The notes beneath the pieces are model-generated. The model saw only the letters and a program-made list of their open reading frames with translations. It searched no databases and was not told the DNA's origin. Shown piece after piece: positions 21,801-34,300 of a DNA stretch of 64,000 nt. Made by a program: the position numbers and the translations under genes. Numbering within the stretch: position 1 is the first letter of the stretch; each line of letters opens with the position of its first letter. Source of the DNA: Paramacrobiotus metropolitanus (Eukaryota; Tardigrada; Eutardigrada; Parachela; Macrobiotidae); contig NW_026570261.1 of assembly GCF_019649055.1 (NCBI RefSeq), forward strand, positions 372,001 through 436,000. Direction: 5' to 3'.

Positions 21801-24659
21801 TAATTTTTAGGACAGTTTATATGTTATTGCTTAAAGTGTACTCAAGGGAGTATATATTCGTTCATGCTGAAGCGTACAAAGCGTAAGTATGTACAAAATC
21901 AATACGACACATGCGGCTAAAAAAAACTGCATTTTTGAACGAAGACCAGAAACGGTTTTATCGTTTGCTCAAAGCAGATAATAATAAGCCTTCCAACCAA
22001 AACTTTGGTGAGTTCATCATGGAAACTGAATATTCTTTGAACTATATATAAAAGAAGCATGTACATACTCGTGCTGGTCATGCATACCGCATCATGTCTT
22101 TTTCAACAGATGCACAAAATGGAATCCGCCAATGTTAACAAACTACTGGGCATCCATTTATTCTATGATACCTCGTCATCGTTCTATACACTGTGCCAAC
22201 GCGGCTCCATTGAAGACTGCTGGCATGGAGCGGAACCCGACTGGATGCTGAAGCTGTCGCTAATCCAGGACATTATCCGAGTACGCAACTGCATAACATA
22301 GATTTTTCCGCATAACATAGTACGGCGCTTTAATACAGGGTATGATTTTCATCCATGGATCGGCAATAAAAAAGCACGGGAATCTCAAGAGTACCAAGTG
22401 CCTTCTGGACAGCCACATGGCCGTCAAGATAACGGATTACGGCCATGAAGAAATGAGTACCCTGCTCAGTGATTCCATTCTGCCGCTGCATGAACGGCCT
22501 TTTTTTGCGTTCCATTGCTGGATGGCTCCCGAGGTCATGCGAGGGCTGGCGTCCACACAGGAAAGCGATGTGTATGCCTTCGGTTTAATACTGCACCAGA
22601 TCATTATGCACTGCCGAGTATTCGGTACCGGACCACATTGCACCCTGGGCCCATTCGGTACGTCCCAGGAAAATATTTCAAAACTTTACCTGCAGTTTAT
22701 GCAGTTGAACACTTTGAGCCCCGATATAAGCAATTATTAACCTGTTGACGGGCATTTCAATCGTGAGATTTTTCAACCGTAAACGCACAGTAATTTAAAT
22801 AGAAAAAAAAGAAAGAAAGACTGCAGAAAAAGAAGAAAGACCGTAAAAATAATCCGTTCACCCTGAAGAATTATTTTTGGCGATTACCATAATTACCGGT
22901 TTTCGGATTAAGGTTTTCAACGCTCTTCAGTGTATACTGACACTAAATAAATTGCTGCTGCATTTAAGTAACGTAAATTACAGTATCAGGTTTGCAGGTG
23001 ATACAAGAAATCTTTTTTATCAATAATATTTTGCCTGATTATTTGCAGAGATAATCGACCAAGTGCAATTAGGCGAGATGCCTTATTTTCGGCCTGTCTT
23101 TCTGGACTTTGAATACTCCAGATACGGCTGGTTAGTTGCCTTGGTAAAACGATGCTGGGATGAGGCGCCAGCTAACCGACCCACGATGCGCGATACTGCG
23201 GCTACGTTTAAGAAGGCTACAGTCGCGGAGGAAATGGAAGGCACACTGATGGACCGGGTCATCCGCTGGTTGACCAAGTACAACGCGGTACTGGAGCAGG
23301 ATGTGGCCAGTCGGACGGCTCTTCTGCTGCAAGAACACAGGAAGGCCGACGACCTACTGCGTCAAATGCTGCCCAGGTTTGTGCCGCAGAGTCCGTCCGT
23401 TTAGGCAATGTGTATGTTAATCGACTGAGATCATATTCTCTTTCCATCAGACAGCCAGGCAAAAAGACCTGCCGACTAAATAATTTTTATTACTTACTAA
23501 ATCCAGAGCACTCATTAGTCGCAGGATAAAATTGATTTTTTTCAGTCATTGCTCAGAAGACCAATTTTTCTGTACTCGCTCCAAAAACCGTTTTTTTAGT
23601 CTTCAAGCAAAAACCCGGCTTGTGCGCTACAGGCATTGCGTGCGCTTTTATGAACAAAGAATGTCTTGGTTATGCTTCCAGAATAATATGTGGCAGAAAG
23701 GGAATATTATGATACTATCCCAAACTATAAATATGTTTGTAATGGAAAAGCAATACCCAGTAATACCCAGTAAGTAATACTCAGTTATGACTGTAACTTG
23801 ATTCGGTCCCTAATTTTAGTGATGCCGTTAAGAGGCTGCGCGCTGGTTTAACGGTAGAAGCGGAATATGTCGACGCAGTGAGTATTCTCTTCAGCGACAT
23901 CTTCGGCTTCAACCAGTTCGTAGCCGGCACGCGTCCCCAGGAAGTCATGGCGTTCCTCCATGAAGTCTACACGGGTTTTGACCAAGCATCCAGCGAATTA
24001 TCCATCTACAAGATGGAAACCATCGGCAGTGTTTACATGGTAAATCGGGGCGTTATAGGAATGTTTCTGAAATGTTCCATGATTTTGTCGCAGGCTGTAA
24101 GCGGATTGGTTGAACGCATTGGCGACAGTCACGCAAACGAGATCTGTCTTCTGGCTCAGCTCTTGCTCAGCGCTTTCAACCGGGCCAATCAGCACAACAA
24201 TATGGAGATCCGTATCGGCGCCCATAGCGGTCCGGTGGCGGTGGGCGTGGTTGGCTTCAAACGACCGCGTTACTGCTTGTACGAATAGTTCTGCGGGCAA
24301 CGTCATTTAGCTAAGTGTGGCATCAAGCATTATTCTGCCGTAGATTCGGGGATACGGTTAATACGGCGGCGCGCATTGAAACTAGTGGTATGCCGTCCCG
24401 AGTCCACGTCAGCGGGACCATACAGGTTCTTGCGGTGCAATTTGGACATCACTTCGAGCAACGTGGAGAAATACAAATAAAGGTAAAAATGCATGTACAC
24501 AATTTTAAATTCTTCAGTACAAAATGCAAATTTGGATTAAAAAAATTAAAAATTATACAGCAGTAACAGCACCTTAAGCATTAACAAAATATCCTACTTT
24601 TGCAATTGCAGGGTAAGGGCAAGATCACGACGTTCTGGTTGCTGCTGAACAAATCGTGA
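18855..24659 (+). CDS. Receptor guanylyl cyclase (natriuretic-peptide-receptor type), 19 exons, about 1064 aa
   Basis: Exons: 18855-19215, 19441-19482, 19538-19562, 19672-19982, 20052-20095, 20159-20197, 20290-20370, 20437-20574, 20647-20697, 20831-21010, 21071-21276, 21477-21783, 22110-22280, 22339-22657, 23049-23376, 23820-24039, 24094-24278, 24344-24482, 24612-24659. All phases agree and the frame is open. Domains: signal peptide, a ligand-binding ectodomain (VCARAFGVVADFSR, VILCCTMYSSVRRLL), TM about 466-492, and a kinase-homology domain lacking the HRD and DFG aspartates (HGNLKSTKCL, ITDYG). A dimerisation helix and class III cyclase domain follow. The cyclase has the first metal Asp (SILFSDIFGF, D894), guanine-recognition E934 and C1002, and N1009/R1013. 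The second metal Asp is Ser938 (ETIGSVYM for ETIGDAYM), so activity is uncertain. It would make cGMP at the plasma membrane. The start could instead be the Met at 18882. Confidence 0.9.
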
Positions 24660-25390
24660 ACAAAAATTTGTTCGCGTTATTGCTTTTTATACCAGAATTT
24701 GATGTGGTGCTCGCACAGTTTTTTTCCACGGAAACTGCGTTTAAGCAGTACGCCTATACAAATTTGAAATTTCTAACTTATGCTACCTTTATTTTTTTCG
24801 GTGGTTAGAGTACAGATTTGACAAATTACTGGCAGTATAATCCGAGAAGAAAAATTAGACCAATATGGTGTTTATTTTATCCAGTAAGCCGGATTTTTCA
24901 AGGAACGAAAACACAGATCTGTAGCGCCAGATTTAGAACAGAGCTTGTATGTATATCCGAGTTAAGAGCATCCTGCATTCCGATCTCTTTCACCGGAGGC
25001 CCACCATTCGGATACCGATGAGTCAGCTCCACCAATCAGCACATCTAGAAGGTGGTTGGCCTTTCGCTTCGTGCGGAGGAGGAAGGATGTCTTGGGAAGG
25101 AAACGGTGGTGGAAGTGGAATTTGACGGCGACGGCTGAGTCGCGTTAGAAAACAACGTAGGGTCAGTGGTGAAAGGATCAGACATGCGGGAACAGCAGCG
25201 AGTGCACTAAGGAGGTTATAAACAGGTTTAGCCCATGCACCAATATATTTGTCCATTTCCAGTTTGTATTTGAGCGTGTAAATTCCAGCCGTCACATGCA
25301 CCAACAAATCTTGGCGGTGTTCTTTGCACTTGGTCCAGTTAATCAGTATTGTTACGCATTAGTATTCGCTTTGCGCTCGGTTAGATTGTA
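24660..25390. other. Intergenic / 3' UTR space between convergent genes
   Basis: Lies between the ends of the guanylyl cyclase (plus) and the C2CD2L-like gene (minus). A 94-codon minus-strand frame (25023-25307) falls just downstream of the latter's stop and is most simply its 3' UTR; no known domain. Confidence 0.45.
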
Positions 25391-28300
25391 TTAGAGGTTG
25401 ATCGCTTCCGTGCGGATGATGGTGGCCTCGTGGCTCTTTTTCCGGGAGAAGCGCGAGCGCAGTTTATCTTTCCAGGAGCGCTGCTGGGCTTTATTACCTG
25501 TGGTAGATAAAAGGAAGACAAGACTGTTGTGTAAGCGTTCATCATCGTGCATGAGACCCAGTGGCGGGGTGGGACACTCGCCGATGTACGCACTCGCTGC
25601 TGCTGCCCGGTTGACGGAAGGGTCACGTGATCCCGGTGCGGAGACGGAGCGGATGTGGCCTTTCTTGCGCTGTTTCCGTTCCTGCTTTTCGGCGCGCCGT
25701 TCCGCGGCCAGGACGTCCGGGTCGCGGTCCATGGCGTCGGTGGTGCGGTCGACGTGGGGCCCGTTGACGGAGAGGGAGCTGGCAGAGGTTACGCCGGCCG
25801 CGGCCATCTCTTCCTGGGCCGTGGCCGGGTCCAGGCTCTTGGAGCGTTTCTTGCCGAAGCTGAAGCGGCGTTTGATGCGGCCGAGAAGGGACTGCTTGCG
25901 GTCCGCACTGCGAGATCGACCTATAATTTCCAAGTTAAACTGTTCTCATCGAAAGATAAAAAGTCACACATTTTAACCTCGCTATGACAAATTGGTATTA
26001 CAGTAAAATCTGTGTAATTTGAACACCTACGGTTCCTTGAAAGTGTTCAATGTAAACAACTGTTCAATATTCGCAGTAGCGTTCGCAGTATACGAGACGC
26101 GCTGGTTCCTATGCGGACGTTCAATATTCGCAGATGTTCAGTTTTCGCAGTTGTTCAATCTCACAGAGTTTACTGTATTGTACACAATTTAAATACGCAC
26201 AGCAGTAAAGACTTGTCACGCTGATTTTTCGCAGCCATTCAGAAAGGAACTGGACCTATTTCTTGATATATTTGCAAGAGAATGTTTATAAAGTAACAAA
26301 AGTTTTGTTTGAAAGACTTAATTGCTTTTTCCGGAAAAAAAAGTTCCTAGCGTAAAAATTGTTTGAACGAGTGTAACAAATGGTGAACGGCTGGGCCGAG
26401 GAATAATGGTGCCTCTGCCTCCGGAAATATAGTTCACCTTTAGCATCCAGGTCGGAAGCGTAAAGGGATGAATCAGCACCTAACATTCCATCCGTAGCAC
26501 TCTGCAAAATATATGTTATGTAATTTTCTGTGCTACTCTAACAATTCAAGAGGCAAGACTTTCCCCACACCTTAGGTATCGCGAGAAATCTCTGCGTAAA
26601 AGCAAACACCCAGCGTTAGGTTAGTGGTCAAAGGTCACGGAAACCGCATGCAAAAGGGGGAGCGTTAACCTTATTGACAACGAGTTGAGCAGTGGTGTGA
26701 GCAAAGGTGGTAGTGGTCGCCGATCCGTTGTGCCGGCGACGGACACTATCACTGGTATCAGCAGCCTGACAGCACGACATGCAGTTGTCTACCAGGGGTT
26801 TTAATGCACCGGTTGAGCGTCTCACCGATTTCCGCTTCAGCGGTCCCGGCGACGGTAGCGGGCCGTGGTTGGTGATGGTGGTCACCCGGTGGATGGAGAT
26901 GTCCTCGCTGACGGAGCGCTGGACGGGCGGGGCACGCTCCCGCTCACCGGGTGACGCGTGGGTCTCCACCGTTTCATGTACTGTAAAGGATAAAATAATA
27001 CTGAGCGGTAAATAATTGGGCGAACGAGCCATTTAAACACACTTTTATTAAACTATCGCGTTGTCGATGTGTATTTTTATGCAAAAAATGTGTGCGATGC
27101 CTGTATTCTTTTCAGTTTTATGCAGACTCGATCTACGATTTAAAAAGAAATTAAAATTGAAAGAGATTTTAACACACACTGTGTATGAGCAATATGCAGT
27201 TAAAGAGCCCTTACAAAGAGCTCAACGCATAATTATAGCATTAAGTCATACCACTGTGTTGCATATTAGCAACTGTAAAACAAATAAATGTTACGCACTT
27301 CCGTTGTTGTACTGCAATAGGTTTCGTAAGAAATCACTATTTCAGCTAACCAGCGCTTAATTATCTAGTGTATCTGTGAGTGTGTACGTATGGATCCAAA
27401 CTTGTTTAACACCAATTTATTTCAGTAAATAACGGTTTTTATCGAGGCGGTTCCATTACGAAGATTATGAATAATTATGGTTTGTAATTGTACGCTACTT
27501 GTGGCATACAGCCATGATACAGATATGCAGACACGTAGTGTGATTGTATGCTAATGTTATGCCTTTTTCCTGAACAGTGTAAGTGTTTTGGCTGCAATCT
27601 GACTTTGCCAAATTAATGCTGCTTCATACAGCTTGATGCCAGCAAAACTGATTTACATTTAAGAAATCTTAGGAAGAATACTAAAAAAACTGTCGGAAGG
27701 ATGATGACCCATCAAAGCAGAACTCTTGGAATTCAAGAAGCAATACATTTGCATCGCATCCAAATTCCTTGAAAGTGCTACAGTATACAGGACTTACGGT
27801 AGACATGGCTGTTCCGATTGGGCGACATATTCATGCGTACATGGGTAGCGGTGGGACTGGTCTGCTGCCCGAGATCGTTCGTAGATGGGGATTTCCGGCC
27901 GCTGGCCGGTATCACGGAAAACTGCGCAAACCGACGTCGTTGTAACACAAATTAAGCGCTATGCACAAATGTTTTAATTATGCTGATTCACGCGCTGATG
28001 CATTACCTCGACCGTCAACGTCCCGGCCACCACGTCGTTCATTAGCGGCCGCGACTGCAGCGGGATAACTTGCCGCTGATGGGGATTCTTGCTCAGCTCA
28101 TGCAGACTAACGATGGCCGTGCCCAGGAAGTTCCCTGCATGGATTATTCATTAGACTGTCTAACCCGCGCTTTATTCAGCGACAACAACCGCTTACGCTT
28201 TTGTGTCTTGGTACGGTCGTACAGCTCGAACAGGATCTCATTGGATTCCGGTGAGACATCACTGCGAATAACCAGACGCAAATAAGAAATTATTTTTACA

Positions 28301-31300
28301 TCGTATCTGCTAAATCCTTGGATGACGTACAATAAGAACGTCTCATCCCAGACGGGATTAGCGCCGCGGGACTTCACAATGGAGGTGGTGTGCTTCTGTG
28401 GCGGTTCGTCCATCTCGATGACACAGTAAGGCTCGATGCCGGCTATATTGATAAGAAGCGTAAGCGAGACGTCTGATTGTCATGGTAATCGAAGATGCGG
28501 GAGAATATGTGCCGCCAACCTGAATCGCCGCCGATTCCATGGGCGCGATTAACTTTCACCACCACTTGATTGTCGCCCGGTCCGAACGGGGAACCGGTCC
28601 GGGATGTGCTGGGCTCACTGTCGGTGCCGGCGGCGGGAGCGGCGACAAACGGGAAATGCGTCTATAAATACCGAATAATTGAATTGATTTAATTCAGTTT
28701 ATTCGATCTGGAAACCGTTGGCTTAGCCTCACATAAGATCTCCTTGAAATTCCTTATAAAGATGCATTAATTTAAAATGCGTATATTTTTAGAAGATTTC
28801 AACGCAGTTATGATAATTATTATTAATGCGGCTAAGAATATGGGTTCCACGGAATAATTAAATTCAGCGTATTTAATAAGCAAATCTTTGGGTTGAAAAA
28901 CGCATATTGTAATGCTTTGGATTCGGTATAATACGCGCATTCAAATAGCATCAGTTTTGAAGAATACGAGGCAAATTGTTAAATGAATCATGGTGTTTCT
29001 AAGCGATCCACTTCAGCGCATAAACTATTAAAAAATTCTAAAGGTCTTTTGTCGTTCGACAACCTTTTGTAGCCTTCTATGCAGGCACGAGAATAACGCA
29101 TTCGGGACGCACTTAATAACAGTCTAGGGTCTTCGTCAAATGTTAAGTGCGATTAAGGGAAGATAATACAGTATTAGTAGCGGCGCGTGATGGACAGCGT
29201 GGAAAAATGGTTTATCTTTAGCCCCGTTACAGGAAATTCACCGTTTCAGCGGTACGCGTGCGCAAGTACGGCTTTTTCCCTTACCTGTTGTGGGGTGAGC
29301 GTGGACGGTGTTGACGGCGTTACCGGCCGATTGGCCAGCGCATGCCAGTACGGATAGGGGAAATCGCGGAAGCGCGCCAACTTCATCGTGGTCTTGGTGT
29401 TGAGGATGCAGTGCCGGATGACGTCCTGCAGCGGGATCGGGTCGAAGTCCTCGGGCATGGCCGCTTCCTACAGGCAAACAGATGACGTAATAATTATACC
29501 GGCCGCTCGCCGAAACGCGGATGCTAAGGCAGAGAGCGGTTTGCGCGAAATGCGCTCGATCCGGCAGCTTGATTAAGTCAAGAGGAACCACAGTCAACAT
29601 GACGGTAATTTCCGGTTGACCCTTGTCAGTATTCCCTGTGCGCGAGGCGCGGATACCGGCACACGCACTGTGCATGCCGAGTTGTTTAGTTGCATGAGTT
29701 TGCAGTTAACAACGGACGCGGGGTGATCAATACATTGTATGCCACCGGAAACAAATGACGCGGAATTGTTGCAAATGTATTATGCATCCTGTGTGCAGCG
29801 CCAGTGTGGGATATAAACAAGGGCAACGTTTAATGGATGAGGAAATGGCAGTTATTTAAGCATCGCTTGTTAAATATGCACGGGCATAAAATTGTATTTA
29901 ACGACTGTGGGATGGGAGTTCGTTCGACAAATTCATGGAAATAAATTATAAATCGTGAACTTATTCAGCAGTCAACAAAGCAGCTACGAGAATATTGATC
30001 GTAAATTTAAAATAAATCTTGAGCGCAGTACTTTATTAGAATTATTACGTGTCACAGCGGAACGGAGAGCAGTCCAATAATTTCAAGTGAAATAATAATA
30101 AAGTAAGAAATTTATTTATTATTTAGCGGACGGTAAAAATTAAGGAGTTCGCAATAAAAATATTTTTTAAGCAATGCCTAATTGTTTTTAATATGTATTA
30201 GATTAAAGTCCTTATGTATAAAATTAGTAATGTCTACAGAGATGAAATGAGTGGTTAACAATATATTTTAAAAAGACCGAGAACATTTTCGCTTAAAAAT
30301 GTCCATGTCCTTTGACCACAGCCTTTGCTCTTTTCGCGCTGGCTGGATAATTCTCTCGTGATGTAACTCATCCCATAAAAGAAGCCAGACAAAACAGTCT
30401 GGTTTCGTTGCACGATCCCGCGCTCAATCGCCCACCAGAAGAAATCCCGTTCGGCAATTAAGTAAACAATGCCGGATTACATGTAATCAAGCGCAACAGC
30501 CACTCAACATTGCCTCCGCAAACGTATATACAGGATGATGGATTCTCGAACCAGCCGGCAAAAAGCAGTTGACGAAATAAAACCAGTGCACGGATCAGAC
30601 ACGTAATACACAAACGCACATATATACACACAGACGCTGCAAACAAAACCAGACACCCACGCGAAACGGACTGTATACACACCATATACATAGTACATAC
30701 AATGAACGCCAACATTTTCAGGACACTTACAGATAACTACGCTAAACACTGCATTTCGGCACAAAAGCAGAACCATCACTCTGCTGCTAGGCTTGATACC
30801 AATTGAATCTCATTCAAAAATCGAAATCCTACTTATTTTATAAGGATAGTGCGCCGCTAATTGCCAAATCTGCGTACATGCAAAGGAATTTTTGTCCCCG
30901 GGCTTTCAACAACCCGTTTTTGTTGTTCTTTTATGAATTGTGTAGCCAAATAATTTTTCACGTGGCCTAAAAATTGCTTGTGCGCCCGAAAATCGGTTAG
31001 CAAATTGTGGGTGAAAATAAAATTCCAAAATGTCTAAATGTAAACAGGTGTACCAAAAGTTTTCGTTATCGACCGAACTTCTTTCAATTTTGCACGTAAA
31101 CGCAAATAGAAATGAAATTGGGTTTTATGCCGAACCAGACTGGCAACTTTGGTTTTAAGTTCTCAAATCTTTTTGAAAAATTTTATTTTATGTTCGTTGT
31201 GGAAAATCTTGATGGTCATTCAGAATTAATAAGAACGGACGTGTTTTCGTGCAAGTGTCCCAAAATCTGTGTCGTAAACCGTACAACTTCGGGTTATCTT

Positions 31301-34300
31301 ACCGGCCGAAGTGTGACCTTTATACTGGGCGTCGTCTGGCGCTCGAACTCACTGGACAGCATAATCTCCTTATGGGCGCTCTGGAAGATCTTCATGGCAA
31401 GCTGGAAACACTGCCTGTTATGTAGTTGACCGGGTGGTACATGGCGCATATCGTTAATATTCAGGAAACGGACCTCGCCCTGCGGATGATCGACATCCAC
31501 GTCGTACGCGTCCGTCACCACGCCCCGCTCCGGACTGTGCGTGGTGGCCAGGACGTGGAATCCCAGTTGGACGGTCTCCACGGAGCAGAAGATGCCCTGC
31601 ACAAGCGACGCATCAACAGCAACACAAAAACCGGCTTTATGCAGGGTGACAACGTTAAGGGGGGACGTTTAACGCGTATAGGGTGTAATTATTTTATGGA
31701 GGTTTCTACGTGTTACAGGCGCGGTTGACATTTTACGCCACCCGACAAAGCGACGTGATGGGGGAGTTAAATTAGGGGGGAATTATGGGCATTTTCTCCT
31801 GGTGTATTACGCAGTTTAGCGGAAGGCGGTATTTGTATTTACGTAGGCTGGCTTTTGCTGTCAGCGCATAGTCATTGGGAAAATAATAGGTTTTGAAATT
31901 GTTACAACTTCTATGTAGAATCTACTCGAAAACAGTTTATTGAGAAACACAGATTTATTATTCTACGGATAGATACTAAAATGATTAATTCAGTGACTGA
32001 ATTTCACTTATTACAATTTACAATATTATTTTGCAATCTGACTTCGCTTGTTTAAATCAAAAACACTGATCTGCAAATTTTTTAATTTTAAAAATATTTT
32101 CAAACATAATATTTTTAAACAACACAAAAATATTTTCGAACAATTACACAACTGTTTTCAACATCTTTCGCAAACCTGTTTGCCTCTAATTTTCATTTAT
32201 TTAATCTTTAAAGCATTTTTTCTCTCGCCCCTTTTAAACAAAAATATTGAAAAATTAAAATAATTTTTAAATACTGTTAAAACAACCTTAAAAATCGGTT
32301 TACATAACTGGCTTAAATAAATTAGATTTAAAAGTTAGACAACATATTTTCTGACTTTGAGCTATTGCCCTTATGAATAACAATATGAAATGAGACTGCT
32401 ATCAGTATAATAATAAACTGATTTGCTCTGCATGGTAAAGGGAAGAAGGAAGAAATGAAGTCTCACGTGCCAAGTGGCTTGTTTGTTATCCTTACCAACT
32501 GTTCATCGGCCGAGAGTTCCGCTCTGACATCGCTGATCCGCGGCGCCCGGCTACTGGGCGCGAATCGATCGAATGTGACGAGAATGCCCAACTATACAAC
32601 ACACAACAACAGCACCACTGACACAACCAATAAAGACCAATAAGTATACAGATAAATCTCTATCGTATAGATGCGGCGCTTGACCAGATTGCTACAACGG
32701 TGATATAATTATCGGGAGCTGGCACTACTCTCCAGACAATTTACGGGAGTAGACAAACATTACGGATGGTGATTTATATCACTTGAAAGTCAAGGTCAAC
32801 GACGACGAATTCATTAAGTGCGGTACAGTGTGGCGGGTTCGGTTGGGCTGGCACTGACAGATGAGTGCCGGTCATAATCACTTGGATGCGGAAGTTTGCA
32901 GTGGGAAGGGGAGTGTGCGGCGCTGGATGCCGGTTGTAATGCGAAAAAGGGAAAAATGCGCAAGGCCTTTTCTTTAATTTTCACGGTGCGTGGTTGGAGT
33001 GAAATCTGATTAAAATGCACCGGCTGCTGCCAAATTAGTGCTAGAAGCGGTATAATCTCATTAACTGCTGCTGATACAGATCAAAACAATTCCCGGAAAT
33101 TCGAAAAAAATAGAAAGGCAGCTAATTTCACTGGGAAAATGCTTCTAAATTTACCAAGCCGAATTCCGCTGCAGTTGCAATTGTTAAGCAATCTAAATGA
33201 CTTTCACGGGATTCCAGTTATTTATTTGACAAAATGCCTCCTAAGTTAAATTCATTCTCAAGACAAAAGCAAACCATTTTGTAATAAAATAGTAAAACTT
33301 ATTTTTTTGAAATAAATTCATATAATGCAAAAATAACTAGTTTTTTGGCACGCCAATTTAATTCAAAATAAAATTCATTGAAAACCGTTTTTTTAAAATG
33401 AATAGGATGCATTTTTATATAAAGAATATCTGCACAGGCATTTATCATGTTTTTTGCGTGTCACTTTAAAAACTTATTTTTCGCGTTTATTTCGGTACAT
33501 ATTTTTGCCATAATTGCAGCAGCTGGCCGGTGTACTATTCTCTCTGTAAAACAGAAAAACACAATACTTGTGAGTTGTAACTAAATAACATATTTTTTCC
33601 TCCAGCCCGTGTACATCCTGCAGTTTAACGGCTGGCAGCTGCCGCGCGGCATAAAACGTGCAAAAAGCAGCATAAAACGCCGGGGTCTTAAGTGCGCCGG
33701 CAGTGCGTCAAAGCGTGCCAAGCCGGGGCTATATCAGTTTTCCCGATGGCTACCAAAAATAATGTAAGTCTTAAATATCCATCCAAGCTCTCGATTACCA
33801 CTATACACATAGTGCGCGTCCATATAAAAATGTTAGCCGGCAATGACGGCAAATAATGTCTATAGCCCAAACTGTCAAGCGCCCGCGATCCGCGCATGTC
33901 TAAAATTAGCCGGCGATGCTGTCTCACTCTATTAAAAAAAGCGAACAAAATCAAACACTATTACATAAACTGCATCGATCTCGCTGTGTATATCGATGAT
34001 GCGCGTGTGTGTGTAAGTGCATTGGATGCTCCAACCGGAAGTGTGTTATCCCGTTGCATCAGCGGGAAGAGTAGCCCGGGTGATGGTGCGGATGGCCCAG
34101 CTAACCTTGGCCGAACCGATAATTCGCCCGCGTCGATTAAAGTAGCCGTAGTGTAAAATGCGGTAATTACGGCCGCATCATCGATCCATACCAATCGATG
34201 GTCCGCTTAATGAATCCGGCCAACTTTTTCCTTGATGGTTCGGCTTTGTGCCGGTAGATGTGCACCGGTGGTTGCGTAATAGAATTGCCGGTAAATTGTA

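Noticed and set aside
25398-25987. Plus-strand frames of 192 and 110 codons
   Set aside because: GC-rich antisense shadows of the last exon of the C2CD2L-like gene, which is fixed by splice phase and domain content.
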